Source: Bacteroidota bacterium (lineage in GTDB: Bacteria; Bacteroidota; Bacteroidia; AKYH767-A; OLB10). Taken from it: 46,079 nucleotides of DNA. The translations under genes were made by a program, and so were the position numbers. Position 1 is the first letter of the stretch, and every line of letters starts with the position of its first letter. The DNA lies in the NCBI GenBank assembly GCA_025352785.1, contig JANXSD010000061.1:1-46079 (forward strand), in the 5' to 3' direction. This document shows, in pieces, positions 1 to 6,751 of the stretch. The notes under the pieces are model-generated. The model worked only from the letters and a program-made list of their open reading frames with translations. It was not told where the DNA came from and ran no database searches.

Positions 1-496
1 GTGTTTTTGATTTTGTACTACGTCCTTGTGTACCACCTTCTTTTTTGCTGTTATGTTTATTCTTTTCTTTGCCACCCACATACGACTCATCAATTTCTAT
101 TGGCTCACTACCAACAATAGACTTGAAATTTTCATGTTCAAAAGCATAGCGTAAACGGTGCAAAAGAAACCACGCTGATTTTTGCGTTACATCAATATCC
201 TTTGCTAACTGGTGCGAACTAATGCCCTTCTTATGGCTAGAGAATACATACAATGCCATGAACCACTTTTGCAATGGAATCTTAGTATTATCAAAAATAG
301 TTCCTGTACGGACGTTAAAATACTTTCCCGACTCTTTGCATTTGTACTTATTGCCCGCACATTTATATATCTTTGATTCAGCATTAAAAGGAGATACAAT
401 TTCACCATTCCAACGTAATCTCTCTAAGTGAGAAATACAAGACTGTTCGTCAGGAAATGCCTTAATTAAATCGAGTATGCTTTTGAATTCCGTCAT
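1..496 (-). CDS. IS1595-family (ISXO2-like) transposase, partial
   Basis: The reading frame starts at an ATG at 496 and runs off the left edge of the window, so only the N-terminal ~165 residues are visible. The order fits IS1595-family DDE-type transposases: an N-terminal DNA-binding/zinc-ribbon-like part with Cys residues (CAGNKYKCKES), then the family-typical stretch FNVRTGTIFDNTKIPLQKW, an HTH-like segment (SSHQLAKDIDVTQKSAWFLL), and the start of the catalytic domain with IEIDESYVGGKEKNKH, which holds the first catalytic Asp. The frame is intact as far as it can be seen. Whether the element is complete cannot be judged because its other end lies outside. IS1595 assignment rests on motif recognition; the family is confident, the subgroup is not. 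Confidence 0.88.
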   Translation of the reverse strand, partial: MTEFKSILDLIKAFPDEQSCISHLERLRWNGEIVSPFNAESKIYKCAGNKYKCKESGKYFNVRTGTIFDNTKIPLQKWFMALYVFSSHKKGISSHQLAKDIDVTQKSAWFLLHRLRYAFEHENFKSIVGSEPIEIDESYVGGKEKNKHNSKKEGGTQGRSTKSKT

Positions 497-533
497 AGTA
501 GTAATTGTTTGACGGGACAAATATAAGCACTAC

Positions 534-563
534 TTTACACTAATCCAAATTATTTAGTGTAAA
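534..563. repeat. inverted repeat upstream of the IS1595 transposase, probable IS end
   Basis: TTTACACTA (534-542) and TAGTGTAAA (555-563) form a perfect 9-bp inverted repeat with a 12-nt spacer just outside the transposase start. Its place between the transposase and the next gene makes it a reasonable candidate for the outer end of the insertion sequence, or a stem at that end. The matching right end is outside the window, so this cannot be confirmed here. Confidence 0.45.
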
Positions 564-603
564 ATTGTATATCATTGCCTTAATTATTTATAGTCGCTTG
601 AAA

Positions 604-632
604 TTGCTTTGAAACCCTTTTAAGTACATTTG
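604..632 (+). promoter_or_regulatory. Bacteroidota-type promoter of the cystathionine enzyme gene
   Basis: TTG at 604-606, an 18-nt spacer, then TACATTTG at 625-632, a full match to the Bacteroidota -7 consensus TAnnTTTG. The start codon is 18 nt beyond the box, giving a very short leader. Confidence 0.7.
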
Positions 633-650
633 TACGGTTAAATAATAATC

Positions 651-1805
651 ATGTCGAACGAACATCAACATTTCGCAACCAAAGCAATCCACGCTGGTCA
701 AGAGCCTGATCCTACTACAGGTGCAATCATGACCCCGATTTATCAAACCTCTACGTATGTACAGGAATGGCCAGGGAAGCATAAGGGTTATGCTTATGCA
801 AGAGGGAAAAATCCAACGCGCTCAGCACTCGAGAATTGTATTGCCGCTTTAGAAAATGCAGAATTCGGTTTGTGTTTCAGTAGCGGACAAGGTGCTAGTG
901 ATGCTATCATAAAAATGTTACGACCTGGTGATGAGGTTATAGCTACCAATGATTTGTATGGTGGAAGCTATCGCATGTTTACAAAAATTTACGAACCTTT
1001 TGGAATCAAATTTCATTTTGTAAATATGTATGATTCAAAAAACATCAACAACTTTATCAATGCAAATACAAAAATGCTTTGGGTGGAAACGCCAACGAAT
1101 CCAACCATGCAGATTATTGATATCAAAGCATGTGCTGCAATTGCAAAAGAAAAGAATTTAATTTTTGTTGTTGATAATACATTTGCGTCTCCTTACTTAC
1201 AAAACCCACTCGATCTTGGTGCAGATATCGTGATGCATTCCGTTACGAAATATTTAGGCGGTCATAGTGATGTTGTGATGGGAGCAACTTGCACTAATAA
1301 TAAAGTATATCACGATCAACTCGCTTTCATCCATAATTCTTGCGGCGCAACACCCGGACCAATGGATAGCTTTCTTGTATTGCGTGGAATAAAAACATTA
1401 CATATTCGAATGGATCGTCATTGTGAGAATGGACGTGCCATTGCAGAATATTTGAAGTCGCATCCTAAAGTGGATAAAATTTATTGGCCAGGATTTCCTG
1501 ATCATCCAAATCATGCTATTGCAAAAACACAAATGCGTGACTTTGGCGGAATGATTTCTTTCACTTTAAAAAATGCTACTGTTGAAGAAACATTTCAGAT
1601 GGCATCGAAAGTAAAAGTGTTTTCTCTTGCCGAATCATTAGGTGGCGTTGAATCACTTTTAAATCATCCGGCAACAATGACACACGCATCTATCCCTAAA
1701 GAAGAACGTGAGAAGGCTGGAGTTACTGATACACTAATCAGATTAAGTGTTGGTATTGAAGATATCAGTGATCTTATCGCAGATTTAAAACAAGCTATTG
1801 GTTAA
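651..1805 (+). CDS. cystathionine gamma-synthase / gamma-lyase family PLP enzyme
   Basis: A 384-residue member of the Cys/Met-metabolism PLP-dependent family (fold type I). It opens with FATKAIHAGQEPDPTTGA, followed by the family-typical PIYQTSTYVQ, the cofactor-stacking region FSSGQGASDAI, the VVDNTFASPYLQNPL motif carrying the PLP-contacting Asp, and the Schiff-base lysine in HSVTKYLGGHSD (Lys200). Length and motifs fit cystathionine gamma-synthase or gamma-lyase of the transsulfuration pathway in the cytoplasm; O-succinyl/acetylhomoserine sulfhydrylases are usually longer. Sequence alone does not separate synthase from lyase, so no symbol is given. It stands alone, with its own promoter upstream and a strong terminator just downstream, and converges on the minus-strand genes that follow. 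The start has a close upstream TAnnTTTG box, which supports the ATG at 651. Confidence 0.93.
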   Translation: MSNEHQHFATKAIHAGQEPDPTTGAIMTPIYQTSTYVQEWPGKHKGYAYARGKNPTRSALENCIAALENAEFGLCFSSGQGASDAIIKMLRPGDEVIATNDLYGGSYRMFTKIYEPFGIKFHFVNMYDSKNINNFINANTKMLWVETPTNPTMQIIDIKACAAIAKEKNLIFVVDNTFASPYLQNPLDLGADIVMHSVTKYLGGHSDVVMGATCTNNKVYHDQLAFIHNSCGATPGPMDSFLVLRGIKTLHIRMDRHCENGRAIAEYLKSHPKVDKIYWPGFPDHPNHAIAKTQMRDFGGMISFTLKNATVEETFQMASKVKVFSLAESLGGVESLLNHPATMTHASIPKEEREKAGVTDTLIRLSVGIEDISDLIADLKQAIG

Positions 1806-1840
1806 ACATTATTGAAGCAAATAATTTACAGATAAAAAAA

Positions 1841-1871
1841 ACCTGAAGTAATTAGACTTCAGGTTTTTTAT
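1841..1871 (+). terminator. Rho-independent terminator of the cystathionine enzyme gene
   Basis: ACCTGAAGT (1841-1849) pairs with ACTTCAGGT (1856-1864) across a 6-nt loop and is followed by a T run. A run of A on the other side makes it potentially bidirectional, so it could also have ended the ancestral nrdA transcript coming from the right. Confidence 0.88.
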
Positions 1872-1887
1872 TTATACGATTTTTATC

Positions 1888-1920
1888 TTACGATCCACAC
1901 ATCTCACATCCTTCAGATAA
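1888..1920 (-). pseudogene. orphan C-terminal fragment of nrdA
   Basis: Read on the minus strand this stretch encodes [10 protein letters not shown] followed by TAA. That matches the end of the intact nrdA product ([10 protein letters not shown], stop at 3827), including the C-terminal redox Cys pair of class Ia ribonucleotide reductase. Positions 1895-1914 are identical to 3834-3853 over 20 bp. The last two codons differ (GGA TCG here, GGT AGT in nrdA) but encode the same Gly-Ser, so this is a diverged allele's tail rather than a fresh local copy. Homology ends upstream of the Glu codon, and no full gene precedes it. It lies between the module gene at 1929 and the terminator at 1841-1864. 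Confidence 0.8.
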
Positions 1921-1928
1921 AATTCGAT

Positions 1929-2399
1929 TTAACTATCAATAAAATTTTTCAATTCATCAAAAACAGGAATTGATTTTTGCTTTAAAGTATTCAATAAATT
2001 TTTGAAATTAAGATCATAATCCACTTTCATTGATTTAAGTATATTCCCTAGTAATTTTCGATCGTTAGGCAAATTATACAACTTTAAATCAATCTTGATA
2101 TCTTTACATAGATCTATTAAAAATATTTCTAGCCCATTTTCCAAGTAAATAATTTTTTTACCAGTTTCATGTTTACGTAACTGAACTCCTAAAGATAAGG
2201 TTTTTACTAGCGTACAATCATAAAAATAATCAGCTAAAGTTTTTGATTTGTCTATTAATGCAATAGTTTTATTTTCTTTGGTTTCCCTTAATCTTTTTAA
2301 TGCTGCACCATGTCCAGCTGCATGATTCGTATCACAATTCGAAAATAGAGTTTTTGAAAGTTGTGTGTCGGCATGACATTCCGCAAAAATTTTTGTCAT
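1929..2399 (-). CDS. small partner protein of an OLD-like ATPase, possibly TOPRIM-like
   Basis: A 156-residue protein of unrecognised family, starting 4 nt after the stop of the ATPase gene at 2404 and therefore almost certainly cotranslated with it. There is no signal peptide or membrane segment. Visible features are an N-terminal FAECHADTQLSKTL segment (an acidic residue after a predicted first strand), a GHGAALKRL segment, TIALIDKSK (hydrophobic strand followed by Asp), and a later IIYLENGLEIFLID with a conserved-looking Glu. This pattern recalls small TOPRIM-type proteins that pair with ABC/OLD-type ATPases, but the canonical DxD is not clear (DKS here), so nuclease function is inference. 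It could equally be a dedicated toxin or sensor. Composition is strongly AT-rich, like its partner. Confidence 0.7.
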   Translation of the reverse strand: MTKIFAECHADTQLSKTLFSNCDTNHAAGHGAALKRLRETKENKTIALIDKSKTLADYFYDCTLVKTLSLGVQLRKHETGKKIIYLENGLEIFLIDLCKDIKIDLKLYNLPNDRKLLGNILKSMKVDYDLNFKNLLNTLKQKSIPVFDELKNFIDS

Positions 2400-2403
2400 A
2401 AAA

Positions 2404-3504
2404 TTAAAATTTCTTTAAATCAAAAAAGAAACTGCTTCCCATATCCATTACTTCACCAAACTTTTCTCCAGGAATTTCTTTTATAATTGTCTCATGATTT
2501 TCATAATCTAAAACAAATATGCCTAATGTTTCTTCATCGTTATATTTCAATATTTCATCAAGTAAATATGGACTATGTGTTGAAATAAAAAATTGATTTG
2601 TATCGGAATCACTTATTATTTTTGCTAATTCATTTACATAAGGCGGAAAGGAATGTGCCTCTGGCTCTTCAAGAAGAATTATACTGTTTTCATTTGATTG
2701 TATTGCAGCAAAAAGAAAAATAAGTCTTTGGAGTGTATCAGCAATTAACGAATAGTTTATTCTGAAGACTACATCATTTTCACGCCTTTGAATTTCAAAT
2801 TTTTTAGAGGTAGCATCCATTAAAAAGTCCAATTTGTATTCTTTAAAATATCCTCCAACTGCTTGTCGTATTATTGGATTACTATTTAAAATTGAAAATA
2901 TGTTGTCTCCATAAGGAGGATTTAAATAGGCAGAAAATGGGCTGTTGTATTTACCATCAAGAATAAAGTCTTTGTTGAATGTGTATTTTTTTACTGGAGA
3001 ATAAAATGACTCTTGGGATTTGTTTGCCATTTGGTTCTTAGTAAAGGTGCTGAAAAATCCCCGATGATTTATGTTGTATTGATCTTTGCTATAAATGTTT
3101 TGAAGAGTTATTATGTTATAGTTATTTATGTTCGTCAATTCATCTATGAGGTTTTTGTCGTCATGAATTAGCAACTCATAATGGTCTATTGAATTTGCAT
3201 GGTATCTAAGCCTTGCATAACCAATATTTGAATCAATCATTATGGAATCTTTTATATTTTGAAAATAAAATAAATCAGAATAGGAGCCGAAACGTACAAG
3301 ATCACTAAGAAAATTAAATTCATTTCTTAAATCATATTCTTTGCTATAACCTCCACCTAAAAGTGATAATGATTCTAAAAAATTTGATTTCCCAACATTC
3401 GGTTTCCCAATAATCAAATTAATTTTTTTTGGTGAAAGACTAATAGATTTTATTGTTTTATAGTTCTTTATTGATAGCGTATCAATATGGTAATGATTTT
3501 TCAT
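2404..3504 (-). CDS. OLD/RloA-type AAA family ATPase
   Basis: A 366-residue ABC-type ATPase of the AAA_15/AAA_21 (OLD-like) group. It begins with the typical YHIDTLSIKNYKTIKSI strand, then Walker A GKPNVGKS (residues 33-40). A long variable middle follows, then Walker B IILLEEPEAHSFPP with the catalytic Glu, and the H-loop FFISTHSPYLLDEIL. Length is that of the ATPase alone; the C-terminal TOPRIM nuclease domain of full OLD proteins is missing, and the small protein at 1929-2399 may supply the effector. Such ATPases are commonly found in phage-defence systems (OLD, Gabija GajA, PARIS AriA). The pair sits between nrdA and a fragment of nrdA, suggesting acquisition. Codon use is very AT-rich compared with the neighbouring nrdA. 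The family is clear; the biological role is inferred. Confidence 0.88.
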   Translation of the reverse strand: MKNHYHIDTLSIKNYKTIKSISLSPKKINLIIGKPNVGKSNFLESLSLLGGGYSKEYDLRNEFNFLSDLVRFGSYSDLFYFQNIKDSIMIDSNIGYARLRYHANSIDHYELLIHDDKNLIDELTNINNYNIITLQNIYSKDQYNINHRGFFSTFTKNQMANKSQESFYSPVKKYTFNKDFILDGKYNSPFSAYLNPPYGDNIFSILNSNPIIRQAVGGYFKEYKLDFLMDATSKKFEIQRRENDVVFRINYSLIADTLQRLIFLFAAIQSNENSIILLEEPEAHSFPPYVNELAKIISDSDTNQFFISTHSPYLLDEILKYNDEETLGIFVLDYENHETIIKEIPGEKFGEVMDMGSSFFFDLKKF

Positions 3505-3680
3505 TTTAGAAAGGTATAATTAATTCAAAATTAATTTAATAATTTGATTTATGTACAGCAAAGTAAATTTAGTATACCACCAGTAATAATATTTTCCTGA
3601 CTTTTAACGTTTTAACTATGACATGTTAGTAATTTGATGAATTTATTAATTTATCATTGTTTGAAGTTGTAAATTAGCAC

Positions 3681-3712
3681 AAAATAAAAAACCCCGCATT
3701 GGGTTGCGAGGT
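3681..3712 (-). terminator. Rho-independent terminator downstream of nrdA
   Basis: On the minus strand ACCTCGCA (3712-3705) pairs with TGCGGGGT (3698-3691, one G-U pair) around a 6-nt loop, followed by TTTTTATTTT. This would end transcripts from nrdA, or from a short RNA between the two hairpins, before the ATPase module. Confidence 0.8.
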
Positions 3713-3732
3713 CAAAAGATCCAGTTTTTACC

Positions 3733-3759
3733 AAATTACCCTTTTGGAAGGGGTAATTT
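3733..3759. other. hairpin in the nrdA 3' region
   Basis: AAATTACCC (3733-3741) and GGGTAATTT (3751-3759) form a 9-bp stem with a 9-nt loop. It lies between the stem at 3787-3814 and the terminator at 3691-3712. An outer CCAG/CTGG pairing (3721-3724 with 3775-3778) could enclose it. Confidence 0.55.
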
Positions 3760-3786
3760 CTCAGTGATAAGATTCTGGAATAAATT

Positions 3787-3820
3787 AAGTGAGGCAGTTA
3801 AAACTGCCTCACTTTTTTGT
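3787..3820. terminator. strong hairpin directly after nrdA
   Basis: AAGTGAGGCAGTT (3787-3799) pairs perfectly with AACTGCCTCACTT (3802-3814), a 13-bp stem with only two unpaired bases. The T run (TTTTTTG) lies on the plus-strand side, while the minus-strand side is only AT-rich. As an nrdA terminator it is imperfect; it may mainly protect the nrdA mRNA 3' end. Confidence 0.6.
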
Positions 3821-3826
3821 TTTGTT

Positions 3827-6286
3827 TTAACTACCACACATCTCACATCCTTCCGGATTATCTAATGAACATGAAATCTGATCTCCCGCACCTTGAACTT
3901 CATCAAGGAAGCTAGTAGTAACATCATTACTTATAATTGTATTTCCAGAAATCTCTGTAACAGAAGTGTTGATATCAGATGTAGTTGCTGTTACCGCTTC
4001 CGCCATTTGTGGAATGGTATCGTATTGTTTTTCTACTGTAAATTTTATCGCAGAAGCAGCAGGTCTCGTACGTAAATAATACATTCCTGTTTTTAACCCT
4101 TTCTCCCATGCATAAAAATGCATCGACGTAAGTTTCGCAAAATTCGGTTCTGCAATAAATAAATTCAACGACTGACTTTGGCAAATAAAAGCTCCACGAT
4201 CAGCAGCCATATCAATGACGGTACGTTGTTTAATTTCCCAAACTGTTTTGTACAAATCTTTAATGTCTTGTGGTATTTCAGGAATATGTTGAATAGAACC
4301 ATTCGATGCGATCACTTTGTTTTTCATGTCGTTGTTCCAAAGATTCATCTTTACTAAATCCATCAATAAATGTTTGTTCACAACAATGAACTCACCACTC
4401 AACACACGACGATTATAAATATTCGTTGTATAAGGCTCGAAACATTCGTTGTTTCCTAATATCTGTGATGTACTTGCTGTTGGCATTGGAGCAAGTAATA
4501 ATGAATTACGTACTCCATGTTTTTTTACTTCTTCACGTAAAACATCCCACTCCCAACGATCACTAGGTTTTACTCCCCACATATCAAATTGAAAAATGCC
4601 TTTCGATATTGGTGAACCTTCATAAGTTGAATACGGCCCTTCTTTAATTGCAAGATCTTTCGAAGCAGTCATCGCTGCATAATAAATCGTTTCGAAAATA
4701 TCACGATTCAATTGACGCGCTTCTTCACTCTCAAATGGATAACGCATCAAAATAAATGCATCCGCTAATCCTTGTACACCAATTCCAATTGGGCGATGGC
4801 GCATATTACTATTCTTTGCTTCTACAACAGGATAATAGTTTACATCAATAATGCGATTTAGATTTTTTGTAACTGTATAAGTGACGTCAAATAATCGCTT
4901 GTGATCAAATTTTCCATTGATAACAAATCGTGGTAATGCAATAGAAGCCAGATTGCAAACAGCAACTTCGTCTTTCGCTGTATATTCAACAATCTCTGTA
5001 CAAAGGTTGGAACTTTTTATTGTCCCAAGATTTTTCTGATTGCTCTTTTCATTGCAAGCATCTTTATATAAAATGTAAGGTGTTCCTGTTTCAATTTGAG
5101 ATTCAAGAATGGCAGTCCATAATTCACGTGCAGGAATACTCTTACGAGCACGACCTTCTGCTTCATACTTCGTGTACAATAATTCAAATTCCATTCCATA
5201 GCAATCGCTAAGCCCTGGCGCTTCGTTCGGACAGAAAAGACTCCATTGCCCTTCTTCTTTAACACGTCTCATAAATAAATCGCAAATCCACATTGCATAA
5301 AATAAATCACGCGCACGATTTTCTTCTTTACCATGATTCTTTTTCAAATCAAGAAAATCAAAAATATCAGCATGCCATGGTTCGATATAAATTGCAAATG
5401 ATCCTTTGCGTTTTCCACCACCTTGATCAACATATCGAGCAGTATCATTAAACACACGCAACATCGGCACAATTCCATTACTCGTTCCGTTCGTTCCACG
5501 AATATATGAACCAGTAGCACGAATGTTATGAATGCTCAATCCAATTCCACCAGCCGATTGTGAAATTTCAGCGCATTGCTTTAGTGTATTATAAATTCCA
5601 TCAATACTATCATCTTGCATCTGAAGTAAAAAACAAGAGCTAAGTTGTGGCTTCGGTGTTCCTGCGTTGAACAAAGTAGGAGTGGCATGCGTGAACCAAC
5701 GCTCACTCATATAGTTGTATGTCTCAATAACTGAATCAATATCCGTTTTGTGAATCCCAACAGAAACACGCATTAACATATGTTGCGGTCGCTCAACCAC
5801 TTTGCCATTAATCTTTAATAAATATGACTTCTCTAATGTTTTGAATCCAAAGAAATCATACCCAAAGTCACGATCATAGATAATTGTAGAATCTAATAAA
5901 TCACTATGCTGCTCAATAACTGCCATTACATCATCAGCTATTAGAGATGCTTTCTTATTCGTTTTAGGATCAATGAATTGATAAAGATCACGCATCGTTT
6001 CTGAAAACAACTTTTTCGTGTTTTTATGAAGATTGGAAATTGCAATTCGAGAGGCTAATTGTGCAAAATCAGGATGACGCGTTGTTAAGGAGGCAGCAGT
6101 TTCCGCAGCTAGATTATCTAGTTCTGTAGTAGTTACGCCATCATAAACGCCTTCTATTACTTTTTGAGCAACCAAAGCAGGACTAACATGCTCTGGCGAA
6201 AGTCCATAACATAGTTTCTGGATACGCGCTGTAATTTTGTCAAACTTTACGGTTTCATTTTTCCCGTCTCTCTTTATTACATTCAT
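3827..6286 (-). CDS. nrdA: class Ia ribonucleoside-diphosphate reductase, alpha subunit
   Basis: The 819-residue large subunit reduces ribonucleoside diphosphates to deoxyribonucleotides with the radical-carrying beta subunit. An ATP-cone allosteric domain occupies about residues 1-95 (starting [18 protein letters not shown]). The barrel carries the redox Cys in LSSCFLLQM, the active-site triad in [11 protein letters not shown] (Asn, Cys, Glu), the second redox Cys in [11 protein letters not shown], the phosphate-binding [13 protein letters not shown], and radical-transfer tyrosines near the C-terminus. The flexible tail ends in CEMCGS, the Cys pair that rereduces the active site. The partner nrdB is not adjacent but at 27366-28346. 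The 3' end is unusual: a second, diverged copy of the last codons lies beyond the ATPase module at 1888-1920. The ATG at 6286 is preceded by a leader rich in GGTTA-type repeats. Confidence 0.97.
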   Translation of the reverse strand: MNVIKRDGKNETVKFDKITARIQKLCYGLSPEHVSPALVAQKVIEGVYDGVTTTELDNLAAETAASLTTRHPDFAQLASRIAISNLHKNTKKLFSETMRDLYQFIDPKTNKKASLIADDVMAVIEQHSDLLDSTIIYDRDFGYDFFGFKTLEKSYLLKINGKVVERPQHMLMRVSVGIHKTDIDSVIETYNYMSERWFTHATPTLFNAGTPKPQLSSCFLLQMQDDSIDGIYNTLKQCAEISQSAGGIGLSIHNIRATGSYIRGTNGTSNGIVPMLRVFNDTARYVDQGGGKRKGSFAIYIEPWHADIFDFLDLKKNHGKEENRARDLFYAMWICDLFMRRVKEEGQWSLFCPNEAPGLSDCYGMEFELLYTKYEAEGRARKSIPARELWTAILESQIETGTPYILYKDACNEKSNQKNLGTIKSSNLCTEIVEYTAKDEVAVCNLASIALPRFVINGKFDHKRLFDVTYTVTKNLNRIIDVNYYPVVEAKNSNMRHRPIGIGVQGLADAFILMRYPFESEEARQLNRDIFETIYYAAMTASKDLAIKEGPYSTYEGSPISKGIFQFDMWGVKPSDRWEWDVLREEVKKHGVRNSLLLAPMPTASTSQILGNNECFEPYTTNIYNRRVLSGEFIVVNKHLLMDLVKMNLWNNDMKNKVIASNGSIQHIPEIPQDIKDLYKTVWEIKQRTVIDMAADRGAFICQSQSLNLFIAEPNFAKLTSMHFYAWEKGLKTGMYYLRTRPAASAIKFTVEKQYDTIPQMAEAVTATTSDINTSVTEISGNTIISNDVTTSFLDEVQGAGDQISCSLDNPEGCEMCGS

Positions 6287-6751
6287 GTGGCGTTAGGTTA
6301 AATACTGGGTTAAAAGGGTAGGTTAGGTTAAGGTACTCTCAATTTTTACTGGCAATTAGTGATGAATATGCATCCAATGCGAATTTGTTGCTTTCATTAC
6401 TATACGTAGGATTTTCGATGAAGATGAAAACCAGCGTTTTGTGATTTGATCAGCTTGCTGTGTGGCTGGATACAAATCACGTTAAAGATAACCTTAACCC
6501 CAAGGGTTAATTTTTAACAATTGCTATCACTTTTCAACAAAATCTGAGTTGAAAAAATTATTTTGCTTTTTTACTTTGAAAGACAAAAAAAAAGGTTAAA
6601 TAGTGAAGATATAGAGTTTTACCAAAAAATTTATTGAAATGGATGATGTATTCGATTAAAACAAATTACATTTTTTTGCATTTATTTTTGAATGAATACT
6701 AATTAAAAACGAATTAAAATTACGATACCATCCATATTTTTAAATTTAAAA
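6287..6751. promoter_or_regulatory. nrdA upstream region with GGTTAA repeats and two dyads
   Basis: These 465 bases hold no gene. Close to the nrdA start the motif GGTTAA recurs at 6296-6301, 6308-6313 and 6326-6331 (plus GGTTA at 6321). Further up, TTAACCC (6494-6500) and GGGTTAA (6504-6510) form a perfect dyad with a 3-nt centre, and TTTTCAAC (6531-6538) with GTTGAAAA (6548-6555) forms an 8-bp dyad. These are candidate operator sites for nrdA; no typical NrdR box was recognised and no clear TTG-N19-TAnnTTTG promoter was found. The rest, up to 6751, is AT-rich without visible features. Confidence 0.5.

Larger units (their letters stand above)
3505..3826. other. intergenic region between nrdA and the ATPase module
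   Basis: No gene is seen in these 322 bases. The nrdA-proximal half holds three successive hairpins (3787-3814, 3733-3759 and 3691-3712), the last with a T tail on the minus strand. The module-proximal half (3505-3680) is very AT-rich and must contain the ATPase promoter if the module is not read from nrdA. A one-mismatch -7 box (TTACTTTG on the minus strand near 3555) is the only hint and is weak. Confidence 0.6.

Noticed and set aside
222-431. Open frame on the plus strand opposite the IS1595 transposase
   Set aside because: It is antisense to a recognisable transposase and has no independent support.
1895-1914. 20-bp identity with 3834-3853 as a target-site duplication of a transposon
   Set aside because: The adjoining codons encode the same residues with different codons and the match ends in frame at a stop codon, which points to homologous nrdA tails and not to a short duplicated target.
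3681-3780. tRNA gene
   Set aside because: The stems do not form a cloverleaf and no T-loop GGTTCRAAT is present. No tRNA was found in any gap of the window.
5017-5265. Open frames on both strands inside nrdA
   Set aside because: They lie within a well-conserved gene and have no motifs of their own.
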